Positions 51,247-59,516 of a stretch of DNA of 64,000 nt are shown in pieces. The notes beneath the pieces were generated by a model, which had not been told where the DNA came from, did no database searches, and was given only the letters and a program-made list of their open reading frames with translations. Made by a program: the position numbers and the translations under genes. Position 1 is the first letter of the stretch. Every line of letters starts with the position of its first letter. Origin of the DNA: Actinomyces denticolens (GTDB lineage: Bacteria; Actinomycetota; Actinomycetes; Actinomycetales; Actinomycetaceae); assembly GCF_002072185.1 (NCBI RefSeq), contig NZ_MVIW01000013.1, forward strand, positions 1-64,000. Reading direction: 5' to 3'.

Positions 51247-53640
51247 ATGAACTCCCAAGACCAGAAGGACCTGCCCTCCTACACCCCCCAGGAGGAGCGC
51301 CTCATCATCAGGAACAAGGCCGGCGTGCCCGTCGGCACCAGGATGGACACCACCTGGACCCCCAAGCGCATTGCGACCTGGGTGGTCATCACCGCCCTGG
51401 GTGTGCTGGGCTGGTGGATGCTGGCGGTGGCGCGCGGGGAGAGGGTCAACACGATCTGGTTCGTGGTGACCGCCATCTGCACCTACGCCATCGGCTACCG
51501 CTTCTACGGCCTGTTCATCCAGCGCACGATCATGCGCCCCGATGACACCAACGCGACCCCGGCCGAGCGCATCAACAACGGCCGCGACTTCGACCCGACC
51601 CACCGTGTGGTCCTCTACGGCCACCACTTCGCCGCCATCGCCGGCGCCGGGCCCCTGGTCGGACCGGTCCTGGCCGCCCAGATGGGGTACCTGCCCGGAA
51701 CACTGTGGATCATCCTGGGCGTCGTCGTGGCCGGAGCCGTGCAGGACATGCTCGTCCTGTTCTTCTCCATGCGCCGCGGCGGACGGTCGCTGGGCCAGAT
51801 GGCCACCGATGAGATCGGCAAGATCGGTGGCACGGTCGCCACGATCGTCGTCTTCGTCATGCTCATGATCGTCCTCGCGGTCCTCGCGATGGTCTGCGTC
51901 AACGCCCTGGCCGAGTCCCCCTGGGGCGTCTTCAGCGTCGGCATGACCATCCCGATCGCCATCGGCATGGGCCTCTGGCTGCGCTACGTCCAGCCCGGCA
52001 GGATCACGCAGGTCTCCATCGTCGGCTTCGCCATCCTCATCGGCGTCATCATCGCCGGGCGATGGGTGGCCGAGTCCTCCCTCGGCAGGTTCCTGCACCT
52101 GTCCCCCACGACGCTCGTGTGGGCCATGGTCATCTACGGCTTCCTCGCCGCCGTCCTGCCGGTGTGGGTGCTGCTCACCCCGCGCGACTACCTCTCGACC
52201 TTCATGAAGGTCGGCACCATCGCGATCCTGGCCATCGGGATCGTCATCGTGCGCCCCGTCGTCGAGATGGCCGCCGTCTCCGAGTTCGCCCTCAACACCG
52301 AGGGGCCGGTCTTCGCCGGCGGCATCTTCCCATTCCTGTTCATCACCATCGCCTGCGGTGCCCTGTCCGGCATGCACGCCATGGTCTCCTCGGGCACCAG
52401 CCCCAAGATGATCCAGAAGGAGTCGCAGGTCCGCATGATCGGCTACGCCGGCATGCTCATGGAGTCCTTCGTGGCGATCATGGCCCTGGCGGCGGCCGTC
52501 TCGCTCAGCCCCGGCATCTACTTCTCGATGAACACCTCCCCGGCCACGATGGACAAGCTCGCCGGCCCCGACGTCGTCGCCACGGCCAACGCCGCCAACG
52601 GGGACGACAGGGCCGCCGCACGCGCCGAGATCGCCGACGTCGCCGTCGAGAACCTGAACGTCACCGACGCCCACGGCAACCGGATGGAACCCACCTGGGA
52701 CTCCTGGGACGCCGCCGGCAATCCCACGACCTACACGGGCGCCGATGCGCTCAAGCAGGTCGCCTCCGACGTCGGAGAGCCCAGCATCGTCTCACGCACC
52801 GGAGGGGCGCCGACCCTGAGTGTCGGGATGTCGCACATCCTCCACCAGATCGGCGGCGGTCGGGCCATGATGGGCTTCTGGTACCACTTCGCCATCATGT
52901 TCGAGGCCCTGTTCATCCTCTCGGCCGTCGACGCCGTCACCCGCGTGGCGCGCTTCCAGCTCTCCGACGCGCTGGGCAACATCTGGCCCAAGTTCCGCGA
53001 CCCCTCCTGGCACGTGGGCGCCTGGGCGACCACCGCCGTCGTCGTGGCGGCCTGGGGATCGCTGCTGCTCATGGGGGTGACCGATCCACGAGGAGGGATC
53101 CAGACCCTCTACCCGCTCTTCGGCATCGCCAACCAGCTCATCGCGGCCGTCGCGCTGCTGGTGTGCACGGTCATGGTGGTGCGCAAGGGCTACACGAAGT
53201 ACGTGTGGATCCCGATGATCCCACTGGTGTTCGACACGGTGGTCACCTTCACGGCGTCGTGGCACAAGATCTTCTCCACCGATCCGCGCGTGGGCTACTT
53301 CCAGCAGTGGCGCGACGCCAAGAAGCTCCTGCCCACGCTCACTGATGCCACGGCGATCGCCGACACCCAGGCCGTCGTGCGCAACACGATGATCCAGGGC
53401 ACTCTGTCCGTCGTCTTCGTGGTCATGGTGGCCTTCGTCATGGTCATGGCGCTCCTGCGGGTCGTCAAGTCGATCCGCACGGGCGACACCTCGAACTCCG
53501 AGGACCCGTATCAGGAGTCCAACTTCTACGCGCCGAGCACGATGTTCGCCTCGCCGCTGCAGAAGAAGCTCGTCAAGGAGTACGAGGCCGTGGGCGACCC
53601 GGCGCTCATCCCCGGCCAGGCGCCCCACGGCGCGCACTGA
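51247..53640 (+). CDS. cstA: CstA family carbon-starvation / pyruvate-peptide transporter
   Basis: A 797-residue membrane protein with about 16-18 helices. Characteristic stretches are GHHFAAIAGAGPLVGPVLAAQMGYLPG, QDMLVLFFSMRRGGRSLGQM, HAMVSSGTSPKMI and SAVDAVTRVARFQLSDALGNIWP. CstA proteins take up pyruvate and some peptides when carbon is limited. An insertion of ~110 hydrophilic residues (about 440-550) lies between helices and is probably outside the membrane. AAGGGA precedes the ATG. The small YbdD-like gene follows, as in many genomes. Confidence 0.95.
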   Translation: MNSQDQKDLPSYTPQEERLIIRNKAGVPVGTRMDTTWTPKRIATWVVITALGVLGWWMLAVARGERVNTIWFVVTAICTYAIGYRFYGLFIQRTIMRPDDTNATPAERINNGRDFDPTHRVVLYGHHFAAIAGAGPLVGPVLAAQMGYLPGTLWIILGVVVAGAVQDMLVLFFSMRRGGRSLGQMATDEIGKIGGTVATIVVFVMLMIVLAVLAMVCVNALAESPWGVFSVGMTIPIAIGMGLWLRYVQPGRITQVSIVGFAILIGVIIAGRWVAESSLGRFLHLSPTTLVWAMVIYGFLAAVLPVWVLLTPRDYLSTFMKVGTIAILAIGIVIVRPVVEMAAVSEFALNTEGPVFAGGIFPFLFITIACGALSGMHAMVSSGTSPKMIQKESQVRMIGYAGMLMESFVAIMALAAAVSLSPGIYFSMNTSPATMDKLAGPDVVATANAANGDDRAAARAEIADVAVENLNVTDAHGNRMEPTWDSWDAAGNPTTYTGADALKQVASDVGEPSIVSRTGGAPTLSVGMSHILHQIGGGRAMMGFWYHFAIMFEALFILSAVDAVTRVARFQLSDALGNIWPKFRDPSWHVGAWATTAVVVAAWGSLLLMGVTDPRGGIQTLYPLFGIANQLIAAVALLVCTVMVVRKGYTKYVWIPMIPLVFDTVVTFTASWHKIFSTDPRVGYFQQWRDAKKLLPTLTDATAIADTQAVVRNTMIQGTLSVVFVVMVAFVMVMALLRVVKSIRTGDTSNSEDPYQESNFYAPSTMFASPLQKKLVKEYEAVGDPALIPGQAPHGAH

Positions 53641-53676
53641 GGCCGGGCGGACAACGAGAAGAAGGAGATGGTTCGG

Positions 53677-53892
53677 ATGACTCGCGCCCTGACGGGACTG
53701 CCGGACGGCCTGCGCGACGGCCTGCGCCAGGCGCGCGCCATGTGGCGGGATTTCACCGGGGAATCCGGGTATGAGCGCTACGTCGCCCGCCACCGGCGCG
53801 AGCATCCGGACCACGAGCCGATGACCGAGCGCGAGTACTGGCGCGCCCGCCGCGAGCTCGCCGAGCAGAGCATCGAGACGAGCTGCTGCTGA
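53677..53892 (+). CDS. YbdD/YjiX-family small protein
   Basis: A 71-residue protein found next to cstA or btsT genes; probably an accessory of the transporter. The motif MWRDFTGESGYERYVARHRREHPDHEPMTEREYWRAR (two halves, W-R-x-F-x-G and the C-terminal MT-x-x-E-Y/F) is diagnostic. ATG 53677 is chosen over 53668 because AAGGAG lies directly against 53668 but 9 nt from 53677. It ends CC, a Cys pair. Confidence 0.9.
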   Translation: MTRALTGLPDGLRDGLRQARAMWRDFTGESGYERYVARHRREHPDHEPMTEREYWRARRELAEQSIETSCC

Positions 53893-53910
53893 CCCCCGGA
53901 ACCCACCGCG

Positions 53911-54035
53911 CCGAGACCGGTCGAAAACGCCATCGAGACCGGTTGGCCCTCCACAGGCCCTCTCCGCCCCCGCAAGGAGTGGGGAGGGCTGTGGATAGTG
54001 GACCGGTTTCGGTGGCGTTTTCGACCGGTCTCGCG
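53911..54035. repeat. CGAGACCGGT-family repeat pair in inverted orientation
   Basis: Two-core unit 53911-53944 and its near-perfect reverse complement 54001-54035 enclose 56 bp that is itself partly self-complementary (CCTCCACAG / CTGTGGA). The whole can fold into one long branched hairpin. It starts 18 bp past the ybdD-like stop. Confidence 0.85.
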
Positions 54036-54052
54036 GTACTACGTGGTGCTGA

Positions 54053-54097
54053 TCGACCGGTCCCGTGACCATTTCGAGCCGCTGCGGTCTCGATACC
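54053..54097. repeat. degenerate CGAGACCGGT-family unit
   Basis: TCGACCGGTC and GGTCTCGATA are recognisable, with the middle core altered (TTTCGAGCCGC). It lies next to the VanZ promoter and looks like a decayed copy. Confidence 0.5.
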
Positions 54098-54113
54098 CGT
54101 CCTCGTCCGCACC

Positions 54114-54119
54114 TACGCT
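54114..54119 (+). promoter_or_regulatory. predicted -10 element of the VanZ-like gene (leaderless)
   Basis: TACGCT, 7 nt before GTG 54127; this favours the GTG over the in-frame ATG at 54139. Confidence 0.45.
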
Positions 54120-54126
54120 GAGAGCC

Positions 54127-54684
54127 GTGCCCGCACCCATGACCTCGCACTCCTCCCGTGTCGGAGCGCCCAGCACCCTCGACTCGCACTCCGCCGAGGT
54201 CCCCGTCGCCGAGGCGGCCCTCGGCGACGGACTCCCCCTCCTCGGACCTGATCGACTCGCCGTGCCCGGGCACGCCCACCGCCCCGGTCCCCGCCGGAGG
54301 GCGGCGAGAGCCCTGGCCGTGCTCTACGGGATCATCGTGCTCATGGCGGTGCTCTGGCCCTCGGGCGGCGATATCGCCACCACCAAGGGCCTGCTCGGCC
54401 CATTCTTCCTCGGGGAGGCGGGCAAGGACATCGTCCTCAACCTGGTCATGCTGGCGCCCCTGACGGCGATCCTCACCCTGGCCTGGCCGCGGGTGCCCTG
54501 GTGGGCGTGGGCGCTGCTGGGGTGCCTCATCGGCGCGGGCGCGGAGCTCGCCCAGGCGCTCATCCCCGCCCTCGATCGCAGGCCGAGCCCTGCCAATGCC
54601 GCGCAGAACGCCGTCGGCTCCTGGTGCGGGGCGGCCATCGGCCTCATCGTCTCCCGTCTCATCGAGCGCCGTTCCCGGTCCTGA
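54127..54684 (+). CDS. VanZ-like family membrane protein
   Basis: A protein of 185 residues. A ~55-residue hydrophilic N-terminus precedes four helices (ALAVLYGIIVLMAVLWP, DIVLNLVMLAPLTAILTL, WWAWALLGCLIGAGAELAQAL, WCGAAIGLIVSRL) with the family signature KDIVLNLVMLAPL...GAGAELAQALIP and D-x-x-x-N-x-x-G-like SPANAAQNAVG. VanZ relatives affect teicoplanin tolerance in enterococci; in actinobacteria the role is unknown. Confidence 0.88.
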   Translation: MPAPMTSHSSRVGAPSTLDSHSAEVPVAEAALGDGLPLLGPDRLAVPGHAHRPGPRRRAARALAVLYGIIVLMAVLWPSGGDIATTKGLLGPFFLGEAGKDIVLNLVMLAPLTAILTLAWPRVPWWAWALLGCLIGAGAELAQALIPALDRRPSPANAAQNAVGSWCGAAIGLIVSRLIERRSRS

Positions 54685-54840
54685 GCGGCCCTGAACCGCG
54701 CACGCCCATCCCCGCCCCGGGGCGCCCGACGGCGGCCGCCCCCACAACAGCCCCCGCCCCCACGGCCGCCCCACCCCTCCGCCGGGCTGCGGGGACCGTG
54801 GGGATCGCGCCGCCGTCAAAGGGCGGTCGACCGGGGAGAG

Positions 54841-54880
54841 ACGACGAGGGCCCGGTCCATCCGGACCGGGCCCTCGTCGT
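54841..54880 (-). terminator. terminator of tRNA-Leu
   Basis: A perfect 18-bp stem (54841-54858 with 54863-54880) and 4-nt loop, 5 nt past the tRNA 3' end. No T-tract; stem strength alone probably serves. Confidence 0.8.
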
Positions 54881-54885
54881 GAGGC

Positions 54886-54972
54886 TGGTGCGCGAGGGGG
54901 GACTCGAACCCCCATGATCGTGAGATCACACGGACCTGAACCGTGCGCGTCTACCAATTCCGCCACTCGCGC
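54886..54972 (-). tRNA. tRNA-Leu (anticodon CAG)
   Basis: An 87-nt tRNA with acceptor stem GCGCGAG/CTCGCGC, D-loop AATTGGTAGA, anticodon loop TTCAGGT (anticodon CAG, reads CUG), a long variable arm typical of class II tRNAs, T-loop GTTCGAGTC and an encoded ACCA end. A tRNA-Leu next to fhaA is also seen in mycobacteria. Confidence 0.96.
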
Positions 54973-54986
54973 GAGAAGCGAGAGCG

Positions 54987-55017
54987 ACGATAGCCGCTGG
55001 ACGCCCCCGGAGTCCAA
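54987..55017 (-). promoter_or_regulatory. candidate tRNA-Leu promoter
   Basis: Minus-strand TTGGAC (55012-55017), 19-bp spacer, TATCGT (54987-54992), 14 nt before the mature 5' end. Confidence 0.45.
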
Positions 55018-55134
55018 TCGAGAACCGCCCCCCGGCCGTGACGCCAATCACCTGGCCACTCCTCGGGGAGCGCCTCCCCGCGAATGTCGACCGTCTTGCA
55101 ACGCGCCCCACTCGGCTCGCACCGGATCAGCGGT

Positions 55135-55140
55135 TACGAT
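55135..55140 (+). promoter_or_regulatory. candidate -10 of the fhaA-pknB operon
   Basis: TACGAT about 63 nt before the fhaA ATG; no clear -35. It is the only good match in the tRNA-fhaA gap. Confidence 0.35.
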
Positions 55141-55203
55141 GGGCGCGGAGAGGACCCGGTCTCCTGCGGCCGGGCACGGTCCCCACACAGGGAGGTTGAG
55201 TCC

Positions 55204-55926
55204 ATGGGTTTCCTGGACAAGCTCGAGAAGGGCGTAGGGAGCGTCACCAACCGTGCCATGTCACGGCTGGGGGACGACGTCGAGCCGATCGAGATCGCCT
55301 CCAAGATCCGCGAGACGATGGACAAGCGGGCGGCCTCCTTCGCGCGCGACCGCTCCGTGGTGCCCAACCACTTCCGCGTTCGACTCCCGGCCACCGCCAT
55401 CGAGCGCATCCGCGCCTGGGGCGAGGAGGAGATGGCCCGCCAGCTCGTCGACGTCGCCACCTCCCACGCCGCCGAGCAGGGCTATTCCTTCGTCGGCCCC
55501 GTCGAGGTCGTCTTCGCCTCCGACTCCGCCCTCACGGCCTCGGCCATCGAGGTGGACTCCTCGACGCGCCGCGGCGCCTCCACCCCGGTCGCCACCCCAT
55601 CGCCGACCCAGCCGATCCTCGACATCGACGGCCAGCGCTACCTGCTCACCGGCCAGGTCACGGTCATCGGCCGCGGCAGCGAGGCGGACATCATCGTCGA
55701 TGACTCCGGCGTCTCCCGCCGCCATCTGGAGATCCGCCTGACCCAGGGGCACGCCATCGCCACCGATCTCGGCTCGACCAACGGCACATTCGTCGAGGGC
55801 CACAGGGTCGACGCCGCCACCCTCCTGGACGGCAACACGCTGACGATCGGCCGCACCCGGATCATGTTCTGGGACGGGTCGCAGAGCGCCAACCAGGCGC
55901 CGTCACCCGTAGGAGCGGCCACTTGA
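55204..55926 (+). CDS. fhaA: FHA-domain protein FhaA (DUF3662 plus FHA)
   Basis: A 240-residue cytosolic protein. The N-terminal ~110 residues are the DUF3662 domain (MGFLDKLEKGVGSVTNRAMSRL...). A Ser/Thr/Pro linker of ~40 residues follows, then an FHA domain (TVIGRGSEADIIVDDSGVSRRHLEI, DLGSTNGTFVEG) that binds phospho-Thr of PknA/PknB substrates. In mycobacteria FhaA regulates peptidoglycan precursor export via MurJ. The ATG at 55204 has GGGAGG 7-8 nt upstream. First gene of the operon. Confidence 0.96.
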   Translation: MGFLDKLEKGVGSVTNRAMSRLGDDVEPIEIASKIRETMDKRAASFARDRSVVPNHFRVRLPATAIERIRAWGEEEMARQLVDVATSHAAEQGYSFVGPVEVVFASDSALTASAIEVDSSTRRGASTPVATPSPTQPILDIDGQRYLLTGQVTVIGRGSEADIIVDDSGVSRRHLEIRLTQGHAIATDLGSTNGTFVEGHRVDAATLLDGNTLTIGRTRIMFWDGSQSANQAPSPVGAAT

Positions 55927-56420
55927 GCCAGCTGGCCTTCACCGTTCTGCGGCTGGGGTTCATCGTCCTGCTGTGGGTCTTCGTCTATCTCGTCATCCGC
56001 GTCCTTCGTCGCGACATGGCCGATATCCCGATCGGGCGCCCCGGGCGCGCGCTCCCCTCCGCTCCCCGCGCGCAGCGGGGGCAGGGCCAGGCCGCCCCGC
56101 AGGCCCCGCCCGCGCCGCCCAGGCGCAACGACGCCCGCCGCCTCATCATCACCGAGGGGCCGCTCGCCGGCTCCACCGTCCCCCTGTCCCCCTCGTCGAT
56201 CATCATCGGCCGATCGCCCTCATCGACCCTCGTGCTCGATGACTCCTACGCCTCCTCCCGCCACGCCCGCGTGTTCCCCAAGGACGGGTCCTGGTGGCTG
56301 GAGGACCTGGGCTCCACGAACGGCACCATGCTGGGCGGACGCCCAGTGCATGGGGCCGTCGAGCTGCCGATCGGCGTTCCCGTGAAGATCGGTCAGACCA
56401 CCTTGGAGCTGCGCCCATGA
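55923..56420 (+). CDS. fhaB: membrane FHA-domain protein FhaB
   Basis: A protein of 165 residues with one N-terminal helix (VLRLGFIVLLWVFVYLVIRVL), a ~50-residue basic/Pro-rich linker and a C-terminal FHA domain (IIIGRSPSSTLVLDDSYASSRHARV, DLGSTNGTMLGG). The start is the rare TTG at 55923, overlapping the fhaA stop (TTGA), which indicates translational coupling. Mycobacterial FhaB (FipA) is a kinase substrate at the septum. Confidence 0.95.
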   Translation: MSQLAFTVLRLGFIVLLWVFVYLVIRVLRRDMADIPIGRPGRALPSAPRAQRGQGQAAPQAPPAPPRRNDARRLIITEGPLAGSTVPLSPSSIIIGRSPSSTLVLDDSYASSRHARVFPKDGSWWLEDLGSTNGTMLGGRPVHGAVELPIGVPVKIGQTTLELRP

Positions 56421-57877
56421 CGATCTCCCTGCGCTACGCCGCCCGGAGCGATATCGGGCTCGTGAGGCAGTCCAACCAGGACTCCGCCTACGCGGGCCCC
56501 CATCTGTGCGTCCTGTGCGACGGCATGGGCGGCCCGGCGGGCGGCGACATCGCCTCGGCGGTCGCCATCGAGCACCTCGCGCCCCTCGACGCCGACTCCC
56601 ACCAGGCCGGCGAGCTCCTGAGCCTCCTGCGCTCAGCGGTGCAGGACGCCCATGCCGAGCTCATCGATCGCTCCGCCTCCGACCCCGAGCTCTCGGGGCT
56701 GGGCACCACCTGCGTGGGCCTCATGCGCTCCGGGAACAAGCTCGCCATGGTCCACGTGGGCGACTCGCGGGCCTACCTCCTGCGCGACGGCGAGTTCACG
56801 CAGGTCACCACCGATCACACCTTCGTGGAGTACCTCGTGGAGTCCGGCCGCCTCACCCGCGAGCAGGCGCGCCGCCACCCCCAGCGCTCCGTCCTGCTGC
56901 GCGTCCTGGGCGACGCCGAGGGCGATGTCCAGCTCGACGAGTCGATCCGCGAGGCGGTCCCCGGCGACCGCTGGCTCCTGTGCTCCGACGGCCTGTGCGG
57001 CCCTGTCACCGCCGAGACGATCGGGGAGGTCCTCACCTCGATCCCCGAGCCGGAGATGGCCGCGGACCAGCTCATCGACCTGGCCCTGCGCGCCGGGGGC
57101 CCCGACAACGTCACCGTCGTCATCGTCGATATCGTCGACGACGACGAGGCCCCCCAGTCCGATACGCAGGTCGTCGGCTCGGCCGCCAACCGGCGCGCCC
57201 TGGCGGCCGCGGCCCGTGCCAAGAGCGCCGGGACCCCCGCCGACGCCGGACCCGGGGAGGACGGCGAGGAGGCCGAGGAGGCCGATAGCGCGGCGAGCCC
57301 CGCGACGGGATCGGCCGATACCCCGGCCGCCAAGGCCGCCGCGCTCGTGGCCGGCCTCGACCCGGACGCCGGCAAGGAGGCGAGCCGCTCCGAGCGCGAG
57401 CTCGTCGCCGAGGAGGCCGCCAAGCAGGCCGAGCGCGCGGAGACCCAGCGCCGCCGCGGCCGCCGTTCGCTGGTCGCCTCCCTCATTCTGCTCGTCGCCC
57501 TGGCAGCGGCCCTCGGCCTGGGGTACATGTGGACCCAGCGCCAGTACTACGTGACCACCACCTCGGCCAACGGCCAGGAGCAGATCGCCATCTACCAGGG
57601 GATCCCGCAATCCGTGGGCCCCATTCGACTCAGCCACGTCGTCGAGACCTATGACGCCCCGCCGGTGGACTCGCTCACCGCCGAGATGCGGTCCCGGCTG
57701 GCCAGCACGGTGGCCAAGGGCTCGATCGACGAGGCCCGCGCCTACGTCTCCCAGACGGTGACGGTCGCGACCGTCGCCCCGACGACCCCCGTTCCGAGCA
57801 GCAGCGCGACGCCGTCCGTGGCCTCCACGCCATCCGCGCCTCCCACGCCCACGCCATCCGCGACCGCTCAGGGGTGA
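56417..57877 (+). CDS. pstP: PP2C-family Ser/Thr phosphatase PstP
   Basis: A 486-residue membrane phosphatase that reverses PknA/PknB phosphorylation. The PPM metal-binding motifs are intact (RQSNQDSAY, CDGMGGPAGGD, GDSRAYLLRDG, CSDGL, GGPDNVTVVIVD). An acidic/Ala-rich linker (~245-355) leads to one helix (SLVASLILLVALAAALGLGY) and a ~110-residue external domain ending in a Ser/Thr/Pro tail, as in the mycobacterial enzyme. The ATG overlaps the fhaB stop. Confidence 0.97.
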   Translation: MTISLRYAARSDIGLVRQSNQDSAYAGPHLCVLCDGMGGPAGGDIASAVAIEHLAPLDADSHQAGELLSLLRSAVQDAHAELIDRSASDPELSGLGTTCVGLMRSGNKLAMVHVGDSRAYLLRDGEFTQVTTDHTFVEYLVESGRLTREQARRHPQRSVLLRVLGDAEGDVQLDESIREAVPGDRWLLCSDGLCGPVTAETIGEVLTSIPEPEMAADQLIDLALRAGGPDNVTVVIVDIVDDDEAPQSDTQVVGSAANRRALAAAARAKSAGTPADAGPGEDGEEAEEADSAASPATGSADTPAAKAAALVAGLDPDAGKEASRSERELVAEEAAKQAERAETQRRRGRRSLVASLILLVALAAALGLGYMWTQRQYYVTTTSANGQEQIAIYQGIPQSVGPIRLSHVVETYDAPPVDSLTAEMRSRLASTVAKGSIDEARAYVSQTVTVATVAPTTPVPSSSATPSVASTPSAPPTPTPSATAQG

Positions 57878-57881
57878 TGAC

Positions 57882-59516
57882 GTGCGCTTCCGATCCCGCC
57901 GGCCCGAGAGCCAACCGACGAGCGCACCCCCTGCAGACCCCCTGGGCGCGCGCCGCACCACTGGGCGCTGGGCGGAGGCCGCGCTCATCGTCGTCGCCGT
58001 CATCATCGGTCTGAGCGGCTTCGTCCTCACGGCCCTCAACCGCACCGGCACCTCTCCGGCCCAGGCCCTCCAGCTCGGCGGGGCGCTCGTGCTCATCGGC
58101 ATCGTCGTGCACCTGTGGGTGCGGTGGAAGGCCCCCTGGGCGGACCCCGTCATCCTGCCCACCGCCATCGCGCTCAACGGCATCGGCCTGGCGATGATCT
58201 CCCGCCTCGACATGTCCTACAGGATCCTGGAGGCCTGGCAGTACTACGTCGGACCGCGCCAGGCCATCTGGACGGGCCTGGGCATCGCCCTGTTCTGCGC
58301 GGTGCTCATGCTCCCCGACTACCGGGTCCTGCGCCGGTGGGACTGGTCGGCGATGGTCGCGGGCCTGGTCTTCCTCATCCTGCCGTTCATCCCGTTCCTG
58401 GGCGTGGAGATCAACGGCGCGAGGATCTGGATCCGGCTGGGCCCCATGTCCTTCCAGCCGGCCGAGCTCACCAAGGTGCTCCTGGCCGTCTTCTTCGCCT
58501 CCTTCCTCGTGGCCAACAGGGACAACCTCGCCCTGGCGGGGCGCCGGATCATGGGGATCAACCTGCCCCGGGCCCGCCACCTCGTCCCGCTGCTCATCGT
58601 GTGGGGGGTCAGCATCATGGTGCTCGTCGCCCAGCGCGACCTGGGCACCTCCCTGCTCCTCTTCGGCCTGTTCGTCGTCACCCTGTACGTGGCCACGGAC
58701 CGCCCCTCCTGGCTGCTCATCGGCGCCGGCCTGTTCGTGCCCGCCGCGTGGTTCGCCGCCACGCACGTCTCCCACGTGCAGGCGCGCATCGACAACTGGC
58801 TGCACGCCATGGACCGGGACGTCTACGAGACCTCCTCGCGCCAGTTGCCCGACGCCCTGTTCGGGATGGCCTCGGGCGGGCTGACCGGCTCGGGCTGGGG
58901 CAAGGGCTACCCCACGCTCGTGCCCTTCGCGAACTCCGACTTCATCGTCTCCTCCATCGGCGAGGAACTGGGTCTGACCGGCATCCTGGCGATCCTCGTG
59001 CTGTACATCGTGCTCATCGAGCGCGGCCTGCGCACCGCCATGAGCCTGCGCGACGGCTTCGGCAAGCTCCTGGCCACCGGCCTGTCGTTCACGATCGCGC
59101 TGCAGGTCTTCGTCGTCGTCGGCGGGGTGACCCGCCTCATCCCGCTGACGGGGCTGACGATGCCGTTCCTGGCCTACGGGGGGTCGTCCCTGGTGGCGAA
59201 CTGGGTCATCCTCGCCCTCCTCGTGCGCCTGTCCGATGCCGCCCGGCGCCCGCCGTCGACGGCGCCGCGCATCATCGACACCGCCGAGCTGCCCGTGGGT
59301 CTGCGCAAGCTCGTGCTCGACCCCGACTTCGACTTCGATGAGATGCACGGCGCGGACGGCCCGGCCGGCACGCCGTCGGGCACGGGGCGCTCCTTCGACG
59401 AGGACCCGGACATCACCATCGACACACCGCCCGACGGCGTGAGCAAGCAGCAGGGCGGCGCCCCGACCGGCACCGCTCCCCAGGGGACGCCGCGAGTGGA
59501 GGGAGCCCAGCCATGA
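57882..59516 (+). CDS. rodA: FtsW/RodA/SpoVE-family glycosyltransferase (SEDS)
   Basis: A 544-residue SEDS protein that polymerises lipid II glycan strands. About ten to twelve helices with the family signatures RIWIRLGPMSFQPAELTKVLL, NSDFIVSSIGEELGLTG and LTMPFLAYGGSSL. An ~85-residue disordered cytosolic C-terminal tail follows. Start GTG, 5 nt after the pstP stop. The position beside a class B PBP is that of actinobacterial RodA. Confidence 0.96.
   Translation: MRFRSRRPESQPTSAPPADPLGARRTTGRWAEAALIVVAVIIGLSGFVLTALNRTGTSPAQALQLGGALVLIGIVVHLWVRWKAPWADPVILPTAIALNGIGLAMISRLDMSYRILEAWQYYVGPRQAIWTGLGIALFCAVLMLPDYRVLRRWDWSAMVAGLVFLILPFIPFLGVEINGARIWIRLGPMSFQPAELTKVLLAVFFASFLVANRDNLALAGRRIMGINLPRARHLVPLLIVWGVSIMVLVAQRDLGTSLLLFGLFVVTLYVATDRPSWLLIGAGLFVPAAWFAATHVSHVQARIDNWLHAMDRDVYETSSRQLPDALFGMASGGLTGSGWGKGYPTLVPFANSDFIVSSIGEELGLTGILAILVLYIVLIERGLRTAMSLRDGFGKLLATGLSFTIALQVFVVVGGVTRLIPLTGLTMPFLAYGGSSLVANWVILALLVRLSDAARRPPSTAPRIIDTAELPVGLRKLVLDPDFDFDEMHGADGPAGTPSGTGRSFDEDPDITIDTPPDGVSKQQGGAPTGTAPQGTPRVEGAQP

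Noticed and set aside
54973-55203. Chromosome origin or parS sites near the fhaA-pknB operon
   Set aside because: No DnaA-box cluster or TGTTTCACGTGAAACA-like site was found in the window.
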